Shown piece after piece: positions 7,697 to 16,727 of a stretch of DNA of 64,000 bases. The stretch comes from a bacterium (GTDB lineage: Bacteria; Bacillota; Bacilli; Lactobacillales; Streptococcaceae): the NCBI GenBank assembly GCA_905221455.1, contig CAJNDF010000001.1, positions 264,889 to 328,888 of the forward strand. Reading direction: 5' to 3'. The position numbers were made by a program, and so were the translations under genes. Each line of letters opens with the position of its first letter. The first letter of the stretch is position 1. The notes under the pieces were generated by a model. That model did not search any database. It was not told where the DNA came from and worked only from the letters and a program-made list of their open reading frames with translations.

Positions 7697-8703
7697 TATT
7701 TCACAAATTCGTTAGTGAAGCCTTTGTCTGTCAAGTCTTCTTTAAGGATACCATTTTCTTTATCCCATTTGTAGAAGGCATTCCAGCGAGCTGCGTCAAA
7801 TTGACCCCATTTTTCCTTGTCACTTGCGTATTCTTTTGACAAGTATTTTTGTGATTCGATGACAAAGTCACGTTTTTCCTTGAGTTCAGGTGCGTTCTTA
7901 ATGAGGATATCTGCTGCTTCCTCTGGATGCTCCATGGCATATTGGTAGCCTTTTTTAATAGCTTGGATGACTTTACGAGCTTCTTCTTTATTATCTTTCA
8001 AATAGTCGTTGTTTGCGATGATAACTGGTGAGTAGTAGTCAAATTCCTTGACATAGTCTTTCAAGTACATGAAGTTAGCGTCTACGCCTTGAGATTTTGC
8101 AAGGATACCATCCCAACCGTAGTAGATCCAAGCAGTGTCAAAAACGCCATTGGCAATCGGTGTGATAGAGTTTGAGTCGTTATTTGGTACTTTTTCAACC
8201 TTCTCAAAGTCCCCACCTTGTGATTCTACCAAGGTTTTCAACATTGCAAGCTCAGTTGGGTCATTCCAAGTTCCGTATTTCTTACCAACCAAGTCCTTTG
8301 GACTACTTACATTGTCAGATTTACGAGAAATGATTCCTGATGTATTGTGTTCAACAATAGCCGCAACGGCAGTAATTCCTGCCCCTTTTTCCAATTTCTT
8401 AGCCATGTAGTCTTGGAAATACACTGCAAATGGTGCCTTACCATTGATAACCAAGTCAGAAGAACTTTCTTCTGGTGGCAATTTCAAATCAACATCCACT
8501 CCAGCTTCTTTGAAATAACCTTTTTCCTTGGCAACATAAAGCCCTGTGTGGTTGGTATTTGGCGTCCAGTCTAGGATAAAGTCAATCTTCTTGAGTTCTG
8601 CCTCTTTGTTGTCCTTAGAAGCAGTTCCTTGACCACAAGCTACAAGCACAACAGCTACAAGAGCTGTTAAAACAGTTAAAAACACTTTCCATGTTTTCTT
8701 CAT
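7696..8703 (-). CDS. NMT1/THI5-like substrate-binding lipoprotein, thiamin-precursor uptake (ThiY-like)
   Basis: A 335-residue extracellular binding protein tethered by lipid. The signal peptide MKKTWKVFLTVLTALVAVVLVAC ends in a lipobox with C23. The mature part opens with IDFILDWTPNTNHTGLYVAKEKGYF, the typical NMT1/THI5 domain start seen in formyl-aminopyrimidine and HMP-type binding proteins. It is the third gene of the operon under the TPP riboswitch, with its ATPase overlapping downstream and its permease upstream. Binding of a hydroxymethylpyrimidine-type thiamin precursor is the best inference from family plus riboswitch. Confidence 0.9.
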   Translation of the reverse strand: MKKTWKVFLTVLTALVAVVLVACGQGTASKDNKEAELKKIDFILDWTPNTNHTGLYVAKEKGYFKEAGVDVDLKLPPEESSSDLVINGKAPFAVYFQDYMAKKLEKGAGITAVAAIVEHNTSGIISRKSDNVSSPKDLVGKKYGTWNDPTELAMLKTLVESQGGDFEKVEKVPNNDSNSITPIANGVFDTAWIYYGWDGILAKSQGVDANFMYLKDYVKEFDYYSPVIIANNDYLKDNKEEARKVIQAIKKGYQYAMEHPEEAADILIKNAPELKEKRDFVIESQKYLSKEYASDKEKWGQFDAARWNAFYKWDKENGILKEDLTDKGFTNEFVK

Positions 8704-8741
8704 TTCAATTTCCTCTTTTCTTTTTCAGAAACATTCTTATT

Positions 8742-9500
8742 CTACGAACGTTTCCATTTAATAACATATTTTTCACTGACATCAACCAGCTTCATACCCA
8801 AAAGGCTGATAATCGATACCAGAATAATAATAGCAAACATAGTATCATACTGAAACAGTTTCTTGGACTGAATCATGTAGACACCTAGTCCTTCAAAGCC
8901 TCCCAACCACTCAGATACCACTGTTGTGATAAAGGCGTAGGAGACACTGACCCTCAGACCTGCATAAAAGTAGGGCAGGCTGACTGGAATTTTAAAATGC
9001 CACAGGATTTGCCAAGATTTGGCCCGCATCAGACTAAACAGGGTCAGCATATCCTTGTCACAATGCCTAAAACCGTCCAAAATGCTGACGATGATGGGGA
9101 AGGTTGTCGTCAGGATAATCAAGACAATCTTGGGCAAAATCCCATAACCTAGCCACAAGACCAGAATAGGGGCTATGGCAATAGTCGGAATGGTCTGCAC
9201 AACCACCATCATAGGGTAAATCAAGTCATTGAGCCAAGTCAAACTGTCCATAAGCACAGCCATGAGACAGGCAATCAAGACTCCCAAAACCAGCCCTAGT
9301 AAAGCCACTCTCAAGGTGGCCCAGCTATGGTGCCAGAGAAATTCTCTGTCACGAACAAAGGCCTGGAGAATTTCAAGAGGTGTCGGCAGGATAAACTTGG
9401 GGAGAAGTTTAAGAAAACCTGCTAACTGCCAGATTGACAAGACTCCCAGAAAGCCCAATAGACTAATGTGTCGTCTCAGTATACTTTTCAAGTTTCTCAT
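8742..9500 (-). CDS. ABC transporter permease, thiamin-precursor uptake (ThiX-like)
   Basis: A polytopic BPD-transp-type permease of about 252 residues. Roughly six hydrophobic segments are visible, and the cytoplasmic EAA-like loop lies around residues 160-180 (LMRAKSWQILWHFKIPVSLP), which docks the ATPase. The start is either ATG 9500 or TTG 9503. AGGAGAG at 9514-9520 is 13 or 10 bases away respectively, so TTG is a real alternative. The start lies inside the preceding thiamin-binding-protein gene (overlap about 40 bases). Confidence 0.88.
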   Translation of the reverse strand: MRNLKSILRRHISLLGFLGVLSIWQLAGFLKLLPKFILPTPLEILQAFVRDREFLWHHSWATLRVALLGLVLGVLIACLMAVLMDSLTWLNDLIYPMMVVVQTIPTIAIAPILVLWLGYGILPKIVLIILTTTFPIIVSILDGFRHCDKDMLTLFSLMRAKSWQILWHFKIPVSLPYFYAGLRVSVSYAFITTVVSEWLGGFEGLGVYMIQSKKLFQYDTMFAIIILVSIISLLGMKLVDVSEKYVIKWKRS

Positions 9501-9753
9501 CAATACTTAAAATCTCTCCTACATTTATTTTGACATTGGCAAAGACATTATCTGCCTCCTGCCCTGCCACTTCCAGCGCTTCTTTGAGAATGCGCATAAG
9601 CTCATCAAACTCCCCTTCCAAGACCGTTTCAAATGGTGTCACCACCATGGTCACTTCTTGAGCTTGCAGATAGGCAATGACTTGATCGATAACAGCAATC
9701 CGATCAATCCCCTGTGATAGGGGTAAAACTTGCAAGGCAATGCTTGCTTTCAT
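9463..9753 (-). CDS. MTH1187/YkoF-family thiamin-binding protein
   Basis: A 96-residue protein of the MTH1187 (Thiamine_BP) family. The fold's ferredoxin-like strand pattern is visible (ASIALQVLPLSQG, later VTPFETVLEGEFDEL), and these proteins bind thiamin or related pyrimidines. It has no signal peptide, so it should be cytoplasmic, perhaps acting as a sink or sensor for the imported ligand. It is the first gene of the TPP-riboswitch operon; its 3' end overlaps the permease start. Confidence 0.85.
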   Translation of the reverse strand: MKASIALQVLPLSQGIDRIAVIDQVIAYLQAQEVTMVVTPFETVLEGEFDELMRILKEALEVAGQEADNVFANVKINVGEILSIDEKLEKYTETTH

Positions 9754-9785
9754 AAAAACCTCCTCTTCTCGTTTTCCTCTTTACA

Positions 9786-9818
9786 AAAAGAAAAACCTTT
9801 ACCATATATGGAAAAGGT
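9786..9818 (-). terminator. Riboswitch expression-platform terminator
   Basis: On the minus strand ACCTTTTCCAT pairs with ATGGTAAAGGT (one internal mismatch) and is followed by TTTTCTTTTT. It lies between the TPP aptamer and the first gene of the operon, as expected for transcription-terminating riboswitches. Confidence 0.85.
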
Positions 9819-9831
9819 GCAGAATTAGACT

Positions 9832-9914
<83 letters not shown>

Positions 9915-9931
9915 ATATATCATATGGACAT

Positions 9932-9960
9932 ATGATAGCGCAAAACAAAAAAAAAGTCAA
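9932..9960 (-). promoter_or_regulatory. Promoter of the TPP-riboswitch operon
   Basis: TTGACT (9955-9960), 17-base T-rich spacer, TATCAT (9932-9937), placing the RNA start just before the aptamer. Confidence 0.75.
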
Positions 9961-9973
9961 GGAAACTACTTAC

Positions 9974-10002
9974 AGAAAAGAGCAGGAAATTTTTCCTGCC
10001 CC
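9974..10002 (-). terminator. Intrinsic terminator of cbpD
   Basis: GGGCAGGAAA pairs with TTTCCTGCTC on the minus strand and runs into TTTTCTG shortly after the cbpD stop codon. Confidence 0.75.
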
Positions 10003-10009
10003 CAATTTT

Positions 10010-11128
10010 CTATATTCGTTCTCCATCACTGTTTACTCTGTAGCCATCCACCGTCGTATTAACAGCTAAGGCGCCCGAAGAATAAGAATAATACCACTTA
10101 CCAGAAACTTGATACCATCCTGTTTTCATTGCCCCTGAACTATCTAGATAATACCACGAGCCATTCTCCTTTAACCATCCTGTCTGCATTTCACCAGATG
10201 ATTTCAAATAATACCAGCTAGAACCATCTTTCAGCCATCCCGTTGATTTAGACCCATTTGATTTGAAATGATACCAACTACCATTTATTTTCTTCCAACC
10301 AACAGTCAATCCAGTATTTGAGCTATAATTAGAACTATTTCCTGATTGGTTCTGATAATTCTGTGAAGAAGCCACTCCTTCTAGCTGGATATAACGACGA
10401 CTTCCGTTATAAGCCGTATAACTCAACCACTTGTATCCATCTTTTTCGAGAATTTGATCATAATGAACCTTCTCCCCAGGATAATAGTAATCAATCGCAG
10501 TTGCGCTAGCTAGGGGCTGATTTTTGATAGCAGACTTAGCCTTGAAATAATGTGTTCCTCCTGTTGAAACTGAGGTTTGACTATTCCCAACACTGCCACC
10601 AGCCAAATCTTTAAAATGAATAAATCCTGTCATCGTATTTGCCTTTATAATTCGTTTATTATAGGCTTCTGTATAACCATAGTTATATTCCTCGATCTCA
10701 ATCTGATCTCCCATTACATTTGACACCCAGGCAACATGCCCATAAGTTCCTGCAGTAGACCAAGCAATGGAGCCAATAGCTGGTGTATTGTCTACACGAT
10801 AGCCTTCACGACGAGCACGATGCCCCCATTCATTCGCATTTCCATAAGCCCTTGGAATCTCAAAACCATTGACACTACTCAAACGAAAGGCTGCAAAAGA
10901 AGTACACTGACGAGAATACATGCGCCACTGATCAATCTCCTGACTCCCATTTTTATAATAAGCAGGATAATCATCCCCACGTGCAATCGATCCATTCCCT
11001 CCAGAATAGGCATAGACGCTATCACCCGCTGCTAGCATCAATCCTACTACTAAAAAAGGAACAACCTTTTTAACTGATTTTCTAAAAGAAAACCCTGTCT
11101 CTGTTACTTTGAATGGTAAAACTTTCAT
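10010..11128 (-). CDS. cbpD: Choline-binding murein hydrolase CbpD (short form, one SH3b domain)
   Basis: CbpD is the secreted fratricide effector that competent cells use to lyse non-competent relatives. The 372-residue protein has a signal peptide (cleavage likely after VYA, residue 40), a CHAP amidase/endopeptidase domain with catalytic C75 (RQCTSFAAF) and H131 (YGHVAWV), one SH3b-like domain (about 190-255), a short linker and four choline-binding repeats starting with WKKINGSWYHF. Pneumococcal CbpD is 448 residues with two SH3b domains, so this copy seems to lack one. A CIN box (TCCGAATA) 48 bases upstream of the start codon predicts SigX-dependent expression. AAGGAGGA precedes the ATG. 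Confidence 0.92.
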   Translation of the reverse strand: MKVLPFKVTETGFSFRKSVKKVVPFLVVGLMLAAGDSVYAYSGGNGSIARGDDYPAYYKNGSQEIDQWRMYSRQCTSFAAFRLSSVNGFEIPRAYGNANEWGHRARREGYRVDNTPAIGSIAWSTAGTYGHVAWVSNVMGDQIEIEEYNYGYTEAYNKRIIKANTMTGFIHFKDLAGGSVGNSQTSVSTGGTHYFKAKSAIKNQPLASATAIDYYYPGEKVHYDQILEKDGYKWLSYTAYNGSRRYIQLEGVASSQNYQNQSGNSSNYSSNTGLTVGWKKINGSWYHFKSNGSKSTGWLKDGSSWYYLKSSGEMQTGWLKENGSWYYLDSSGAMKTGWYQVSGKWYYSYSSGALAVNTTVDGYRVNSDGERI

Positions 11129-11175
11129 TCTTCCTCCTTGAAATAATATAAATCGAAGATTGCCTTCACTTAAAC

Positions 11176-11183
11176 TATTCGGA
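11176..11183 (-). promoter_or_regulatory. CIN/com-box of cbpD (SigX promoter)
   Basis: TCCGAATA on the minus strand fits the SigX consensus TNCGAATA and lies 48 bases before the cbpD start codon. Confidence 0.8.
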
Positions 11184-11217
11184 GAAAAAAGAAAAAGTGA
11201 GAAAATTTCTCACTTTA
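11184..11217 (-). terminator. Intrinsic terminator after the veg-like gene
   Basis: AAAGTGAGAAA pairs with TTTCTCACTTT on the minus strand, followed by TTCTTTTTT. It separates the dnaB operon from the competence-controlled cbpD. Confidence 0.88.
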
Positions 11218-11481
11218 GTCAAGATAATGAATCAAATTCTTTTCCGTAAGGATATCTGAGTAAGTAAAGGACTCAACGTAAACATTAGCTTGTTTATCTC
11301 CTTCAACATTCCCAAATTCCACGATAAATAGGGATGGATAAACCTCAATTAGCTTACCCAATCTATTTTTTTGGCGCTTACGACCATTCTCCAAAGTCAT
11401 TTCTACGACTTGTCCCTCATGTGCCTTGATTTCTTCTTTGATTTTTTTCATCTTGGCTACATCTGTAAATGCATCTGACAT
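11215..11481 (-). CDS. veg: Veg-family small protein
   Basis: An 88-residue cytoplasmic protein matching the Veg (DUF1021) family by its core EMTLENGRKRQKNRLGKLIEVYPSLFIVEF and the ending SYTYSDILTE-like motif (SFTYSDILTEKNLIHYLD). In Bacillus subtilis Veg has been linked to biofilm matrix control; its role in streptococci is not established. It starts one base after dnaB ends, so it is the last gene of the pde1-rplI-dnaB transcript, before a terminator. Confidence 0.85.
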   Translation of the reverse strand: MSDAFTDVAKMKKIKEEIKAHEGQVVEMTLENGRKRQKNRLGKLIEVYPSLFIVEFGNVEGDKQANVYVESFTYSDILTEKNLIHYLD

Positions 11482-11482
11482 C

Positions 11483-12835
11483 TTATGCCTCCCTTTTTGA
11501 GATACTTGAAAATTTATTGTATTCTTTTTGGAAAATTAATTCCACCGTTCCACGAGCTCCACTACGGTTTTTCTCGATAATAACCTCTACCTTATTATTT
11601 GGTATGCCTTCCTCTTCTTCACCACCACGCTCATAGTAGTCGTCACGATAAAGAAAGGCTACGATATCAGCATCCTGCTCAATAGACCCAGATTCACGAA
11701 TATCAGACAAGACCGGTCTCTTATCCTGACGTTGTTCTACACCACGAGACAACTGACTTAGAGCGATTACTGGAACTTTCAGTTCCTTAGCTAAAATTTT
11801 CAACTGACGAGAAATTTCAGAAACTTCTTGTTGGCGGTTTTCTCGACCAGTTCCCGTGATCAATTGAAGGTAGTCTATCAAAATCAAACCAAGATTTCCA
11901 GTTTCTTGAGCCAATTTACGAGAACGTGATCGAATCTCTGTAATCCGAATCCCTGGCGTATCATCGATATAGATACTTGCATTAGCTAGATTCCCTTGAG
12001 CAATGGTATATTTTTGCCACTCCTCATCGGTCAGTTGACCCGTACGAATAGAATGCGACTCAACCAACCCTTCTGCCGCAAGCATACGATCCACTAGACT
12101 TTCCGCACCCATTTCAAGCGAAAAGATAGCAACCGTTTTGTCCAACTTAGTCCCAATATTCTGAGCAATATTCAAGGCAAAGGCTGTCTTACCAACCGCT
12201 GGACGTGCTGCTAGAATAATCAACTCCTCCTCGTGCAGACCAGTCGTCATATGATCCAGATCACGATAACCTGTCGCAATACCTGTAATATCGGTCGTTT
12301 GTTGCGAGCGAGCTTCCAGATTTCCAAAGTTGACGTTCAACACATCTCTAATATTCTTAAATCCACTTCGATTAGCATTTTCACTGACATCAATCAAGCC
12401 TTTTTCTGCCTGAGCAATGATTTCATCAGCTGGTTGTGAAGCCTCGTAAGCTTGATTGACAGACTCTGTCAACTTGGCGATTAACCGACGTAACATAGCC
12501 TTTTCAGCGACAATCTTAGCATAATACTCCGCATTAGCAGAAGTTGGCACAGAATTGACAATCTCAACCAAGTAAGACAAGCCACCAATATTCTGTAAAT
12601 CCCCTTGATTATCAAGAATGGTACGAACCGTTGTTGCATCTATAGCATCGCCACGATCGGATAAGTCAACCATAGCTTGGAAAATCAAACGATGGGCATA
12701 CTTAAAAAAGTCCCGAGACTCAATATATTCTCGCACAAAAACAAGCTTACTCTCGTCAATAAAGATAGCCCCCAAAACGGATTGCTCAGCTAAGATATCT
12801 TGAGGTTGTACTCGTAACTCTTCTACTTCTGCCAT
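11483..12835 (-). CDS. dnaB: Replicative DNA helicase DnaB
   Basis: The 450-residue hexameric helicase unwinds DNA ahead of the replisome (called dnaC in Bacillus). The N-terminal collar domain (VQPQDILAEQSVLGAIFID) is followed by the RecA-like domain with Walker A ARPAVGKTAFALN, Walker B GLILIDYLQLI and motif VPVIALSQLSRGVEQR. Length is normal. It lies in the order pde1-rplI-dnaB-veg, the common streptococcal arrangement, with 43 bases after rplI. Confidence 0.96.
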   Translation of the reverse strand: MAEVEELRVQPQDILAEQSVLGAIFIDESKLVFVREYIESRDFFKYAHRLIFQAMVDLSDRGDAIDATTVRTILDNQGDLQNIGGLSYLVEIVNSVPTSANAEYYAKIVAEKAMLRRLIAKLTESVNQAYEASQPADEIIAQAEKGLIDVSENANRSGFKNIRDVLNVNFGNLEARSQQTTDITGIATGYRDLDHMTTGLHEEELIILAARPAVGKTAFALNIAQNIGTKLDKTVAIFSLEMGAESLVDRMLAAEGLVESHSIRTGQLTDEEWQKYTIAQGNLANASIYIDDTPGIRITEIRSRSRKLAQETGNLGLILIDYLQLITGTGRENRQQEVSEISRQLKILAKELKVPVIALSQLSRGVEQRQDKRPVLSDIRESGSIEQDADIVAFLYRDDYYERGGEEEEGIPNNKVEVIIEKNRSGARGTVELIFQKEYNKFSSISKREA

Positions 12836-12878
12836 CAGACTTCCCTTCCTTTTACAATCTTGTCAAGAAGGTGTAAAT

Positions 12879-13331
12879 TTATCCTTCTTTCACACGAAGA
12901 TTGATTACACTTGTGATATCTTGATAGATTTTCACTGGCACATCAATCAAACCAACCGCTCGAATCGGAGCTTGTACTTGAATATGGCGTTTATCAATCT
13001 TAATTCCAAATTGCTTTTGCAATTCTTCTGCAATCTTCTTATTGGTAATAGAACCAAAAGTACGGCCATCTGGACCAACTTTTTCAACAAATTCTACAAC
13101 CGTTTCTTCTGCTTCAAGTTGGGCTTTAATTGCTTTTGCTTCTGCAATCATCTCAGCGTGAGCTTTCTCTTCAGATTTTTGTTTACCACGTAGTTCACCT
13201 ACCGCTTGAGCAGTCGCTTCTTTGGCTAGATTCTTTTTGATAAGAAAGTTTTGTGCATACCCTGTTGGTACTTCCTTAATTTCGCCTTTTTTACCTTTTC
13301 CTTTAACATCTGCTAAAAAGATTACTTTCAT
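12879..13331 (-). CDS. rplI: Ribosomal protein bL9
   Basis: A 150-residue large-subunit protein with the N-terminal signature [33 protein letters not shown] split here only for display. The long central helix and C-terminal domain follow. The ATG overlaps the pde1 stop by four bases (ATGA), indicating coupled translation. dnaB follows. Confidence 0.97.
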   Translation of the reverse strand: MKVIFLADVKGKGKKGEIKEVPTGYAQNFLIKKNLAKEATAQAVGELRGKQKSEEKAHAEMIAEAKAIKAQLEAEETVVEFVEKVGPDGRTFGSITNKKIAEELQKQFGIKIDKRHIQVQAPIRAVGLIDVPVKIYQDITSVINLRVKEG

Positions 13332-15301
13332 TCTTCTTTCTCCTTTTCCTTTATTTCATTTAATACAATTTCTGTCAGTTTTTCACCTGCTTCTAACAAG
13401 GTTAAATCTTTAATTTGAGCCGCTGCCAAATTAAAGTGGCCTCCACCTCCCAGTTCTTCCATAATCCGTTGTACATTCAGTTTACTACGACTCCGAGCTG
13501 AGATAGAGATAAATCCTTGTGTATTCTTAGCAAGAACAAAACTCGCTTCAATACCTGACATAGCTAACATGGCATCTGCTGCCTTACTAATAACAACTGT
13601 ATCATAGCATTTCGAGTCCTGAGCCTCTGCTATCAATACATCTGAACCTAATTTACGCCCTTGTAAAATCAGTTCATTGACCTCACGATATTCTTCAAAA
13701 TCTGTCGCAGCGATTTCTTGGATAGCAATACTATCACTTCCTCTCGTTCTGAGATAGCTAGCAACATCAAATGTCCGACTAGTCACTCGTGAGGTAAAAT
13801 TTTTAGTATCCAGCATCATACCAGCCATCAAAACACTGGCCTGCATACGACTCAGACGATTTTTCTTAGAATTCTGGAACTGAATCAATTCCGTTACCAA
13901 CTCACTGGCACTGCTGGCACCACTTTCGATATAAGTGATAACTGCATTGTCTGGAAAATCCTGATCTCGTCTGTGGTGGTCAATAACAATGGTTTGGGTA
14001 AATAAATCATAAAATTCTTTCGATAAAGTTAAGGCAGTCTTTGAATGGTCTACCAGAATCAACAAAGAACGATTGGTCACTAATCCCATTGCCTCCTTAA
14101 CCGACAACAACTTCGTAACTCCTTCTTTTTCTAAGAATGAAACAGCTCGTTCAATATCCGGCGACATTTGTTCTTCGTCATAAATAGCATAACTATTTTC
14201 AGTCACATTGCTAGCAAACAACTGCATACCTACAGCAGAGCCCAAAGCATCCATATCTAGATTTTTGTGACCAACTACAAAAACCTGATCCACACTTCGA
14301 ATCTTATCTGAAATAGCTGTCATCATAGCACGCGTACGAGTCCGTGTACGTTTGATTGAGGCAGCAGACCCACCACCAAAATAAACTGGATTTTTAGTTT
14401 CGTCATTCTCCTTGACAACCACCTGGTCTCCACCACGCACTTCAGCCAAGTTCAAGTTGAGCAATGCAACTCTCCCAATTTCATCATGATTTCCATCACC
14501 ATAAGAAAATCCCATACTCAAGGTCAAAGGCAACTGTCTCTGTTTTGACTCTTCTCTGAAAGCATCGATAACAGAAAATTTATCATTCATCAATCCCTCA
14601 AGTACCGTGTAGTCCGTAAATAGATAAAAGCGGTCCATACTCACTCGACGAGAGAACATAGCATGTTTACCAGCAAATTCTGAAACAAAATTGGCCACAA
14701 AACTATTGATATGACTGATATCAGACTCGGATGTTTCATCTTCTAAATCATCGTAGTTGTCAACAGAAACGATTCCAATCACAGGCCGACTCGTTACTAA
14801 CTCAACAGTCGCTTCGTATTCTCCAGACACATCAAAGAAGTAAAGAACTCCAGATACCTTGTCCATATGAACCGAATAACGGGTCTCACCCAAGGTAGCA
14901 TAAGAACCTGGATTCCCTACCGATGCCTTGATAATTGTTTGAATTAATGCCACATCAATCTCGCCCACTTCATTAGTTAAAATCAATTCAGCGTAAGGAT
15001 TGAACCATTCAACTTCACCTGACGATAAGTCTAGTTTAATAACTCCGACAGGCATCTGTTCTAACAAGGTTGTCAAACTTTCTTCAGCTTGGTGGTTTAC
15101 ATACTGGATTTGTTCTACTTCACTCCTTGAGTAGTAGTCTCTCTGATGAATGAATAATAAACTATATGAACCCAAAATAAGTAGCAAAAGAAATAGCGTT
15201 ACCAGTGTATTTGTTACAAAAACGAGTTGCACAGATAGCACTCCGAACGCCACTATTCCTAATATTAAGGGGAAAATAGGACTTACATAAAATTTTTTCA
15301 T
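13328..15301 (-). CDS. pde1: Membrane cyclic-di-AMP phosphodiesterase (GdpP/Pde1 type)
   Basis: A 657-residue enzyme that hydrolyses c-di-AMP to pApA. Two N-terminal transmembrane helices (about 7-50) are followed by a PAS-like domain, a degenerate GGDEF domain, and a DHH-DHHA1 phosphodiesterase with DMDALGSA and IDHHRRD metal-binding motifs and [10 protein letters not shown] near the end. I start at ATG 15301 rather than 15322, because the latter lies within the -10 element TATAATG and AGAGG precedes 15301. The resulting length equals that of pneumococcal Pde1. It leads the pde1-rplI-dnaB-veg operon. Confidence 0.93.
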   Translation of the reverse strand: MKKFYVSPIFPLILGIVAFGVLSVQLVFVTNTLVTLFLLLLILGSYSLLFIHQRDYYSRSEVEQIQYVNHQAEESLTTLLEQMPVGVIKLDLSSGEVEWFNPYAELILTNEVGEIDVALIQTIIKASVGNPGSYATLGETRYSVHMDKVSGVLYFFDVSGEYEATVELVTSRPVIGIVSVDNYDDLEDETSESDISHINSFVANFVSEFAGKHAMFSRRVSMDRFYLFTDYTVLEGLMNDKFSVIDAFREESKQRQLPLTLSMGFSYGDGNHDEIGRVALLNLNLAEVRGGDQVVVKENDETKNPVYFGGGSAASIKRTRTRTRAMMTAISDKIRSVDQVFVVGHKNLDMDALGSAVGMQLFASNVTENSYAIYDEEQMSPDIERAVSFLEKEGVTKLLSVKEAMGLVTNRSLLILVDHSKTALTLSKEFYDLFTQTIVIDHHRRDQDFPDNAVITYIESGASSASELVTELIQFQNSKKNRLSRMQASVLMAGMMLDTKNFTSRVTSRTFDVASYLRTRGSDSIAIQEIAATDFEEYREVNELILQGRKLGSDVLIAEAQDSKCYDTVVISKAADAMLAMSGIEASFVLAKNTQGFISISARSRSKLNVQRIMEELGGGGHFNLAAAQIKDLTLLEAGEKLTEIVLNEIKEKEKEE

Positions 15302-15320
15302 TCCAAACCTCTTGGCACCC

Positions 15321-15329
15321 ATTATACCA
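15321..15329 (-). promoter_or_regulatory. -10 element of the pde1 operon
   Basis: Extended -10 TGGTATAAT on the minus strand (TATAAT at 15326-15321). It decides the pde1 start, since the ATG at 15322 would be upstream of the predicted RNA start. The -35 is poor, as usual for extended -10 promoters. Confidence 0.65.
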
Positions 15330-15384
15330 TAATAACCACCAAAAAGCGACTTTTTAAAAGTGTAATCAGTAATTCTATCAATTA

Positions 15385-15422
15385 TAAGAAAAAGGAGGTT
15401 TACAATTCAGTAAACCTTCCTT
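15385..15422 (-). terminator. Intrinsic terminator of hpf
   Basis: AAAGGAAGGTTTAC pairs with GTAAACCTCCTTT on the minus strand and continues into TTCTTATA. Confidence 0.8.
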
Positions 15423-15436
15423 TACACATATTGAAA

Positions 15437-15985
15437 TTAAGATTCTTTAACTTCTAACAAACCAATTTCACCATCTTCACGACGATAAATCACATTAGTT
15501 GTTTGATCTTCAACATCCACATAGATAAAGAAATCATGTCCCAACAAATCCATTTGTAGAATAGCTTCTTCCAAATCCATTGGTTTTAAATCAATTTGTT
15601 TTGAACGAACAACTCTAGATTGGACAACATTTGGATCTTCCACCAAAGCATCTGTAAATAATTGACTAGTTGCTACCTTATTTTTATTTTTACGCTCGAT
15701 TTTTGTTTTATTTTTACGAATCTGACGTTCAATTTTATCGGTTACAAGGTCAATTGAACCATACATATCTTGAGACACATCTTCTGCACGAAGAGTAATT
15801 GAGCCAAGTGGAATTGTCACTTCCACTTTAGCAGTTTTTTCACGATACACCTTCAAGTTAACTCGAGCATCCAACTCTTGTTCAGCTTGAAAATACTTTT
15901 CGATCTTTTCGAGTTTAGAAACTACATAATCACGAATTGCTTCTGTTACTTCTAGGTTTTCACCACGGATACTATATTTAATCAT
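15437..15985 (-). CDS. hpf: Ribosome hibernation promoting factor, long form
   Basis: The 182-residue protein has the long-form layout: N-terminal HPF/YfiA domain (MIKYSIRGENLEVTEAIRD to about 100) that sits in the 30S decoding region, a linker, and a C-terminal domain (VVRSKQIDLKPMDLEEAILQM) that dimerises ribosomes into 100S particles. In pneumococcal-type genomes it follows comFC. A good vegetative promoter lies upstream (16027-16055), between it and comFC, so it can be expressed independently of competence and also by read-through. Confidence 0.95.
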   Translation of the reverse strand: MIKYSIRGENLEVTEAIRDYVVSKLEKIEKYFQAEQELDARVNLKVYREKTAKVEVTIPLGSITLRAEDVSQDMYGSIDLVTDKIERQIRKNKTKIERKNKNKVATSQLFTDALVEDPNVVQSRVVRSKQIDLKPMDLEEAILQMDLLGHDFFIYVDVEDQTTNVIYRREDGEIGLLEVKES

Positions 15986-16026
15986 ATGAGTACCTTCTTT
16001 CTAAACATTTTTGTTTTTCTGATTTC

Positions 16027-16055
16027 ATTATAACGCTTTCATTTTATTTTTGCAA
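16027..16055 (-). promoter_or_regulatory. Promoter of hpf
   Basis: TTGCAA (16050-16055), 17-base spacer, TATAAT (16027-16032), 42 bases before the hpf ATG and just downstream of the comFC stop. Confidence 0.75.
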
Positions 16056-16064
16056 ATTTTTTCC

Positions 16065-16727
16065 TCATCTTACAAGGGAAAAAGTTTTTACATCCTCAGC
16101 ACCAGCTTCTTCCAGCAGTTTCTTCACACGATTTATAGTTGTTCCAGTAGTATAAATATCATCTATAAGTAGGATTTTCTTAGGAATACTGACTCCGCTT
16201 TTAATAAAGAAAGGAAGTTCTGTTGCCAAGCGTTCTGAACGACTTTTAGAAGAACTAGCTCTCTCTTCTCTTTTCTCTAATAAATCCAGATACTTGAAAC
16301 CTGCTGCTTCAACTAAACCTTCAACCTGATTAAATCCTCTGTCAGCATATCTCTCCTTACTTAATGGAATGACTACAAATTGATACTCTTTATACTTTTT
16401 CAACCCCTCACTTAAAAATGAAGCGAAAACTTTTCTTAAAATGAAGTCTCCATCAAACTTATACCGACTAAAAAAATCTTTCATAGCTTGATTGTAAGTA
16501 AAAATAGCTCTATGGGAGACCTCAATTCCCTCTTTACACCAAAATTGACAATCTTGACACTTTGTTGACAAACCTGTTTTCATACAGTTTGAACAGTGCT
16601 CTTCTCCAATTCTCTCAAAAGTAGAGTCACAGTCTGAACAAAGACAAGAGTCATCATTCCTCAAAAGCAAGAGACTACTAAAAGTTAAAACAGTCTTCAT
16701 AGTCTGCTCACATAACAAGCACTTCAT
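16065..16727 (-). CDS. comFC: Competence protein ComFC (amidophosphoribosyltransferase-like)
   Basis: A 220-residue late competence protein needed for efficient transformation, thought to work with ComFA on incoming single-stranded DNA. The N-terminus has zinc-finger-like cysteine pairs (CLLCEQ, CSDCDS, CSNC, CQDCQFWC). The C-terminal half has the phosphoribosyltransferase signature ILLIDDIYTTGTTIN. Its ATG overlaps the comFA stop by four bases, so it is in the same SigX-driven transcript. Confidence 0.94.
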   Translation of the reverse strand: MKCLLCEQTMKTVLTFSSLLLLRNDDSCLCSDCDSTFERIGEEHCSNCMKTGLSTKCQDCQFWCKEGIEVSHRAIFTYNQAMKDFFSRYKFDGDFILRKVFASFLSEGLKKYKEYQFVVIPLSKERYADRGFNQVEGLVEAAGFKYLDLLEKREERASSSKSRSERLATELPFFIKSGVSIPKKILLIDDIYTTGTTINRVKKLLEEAGAEDVKTFSLVR

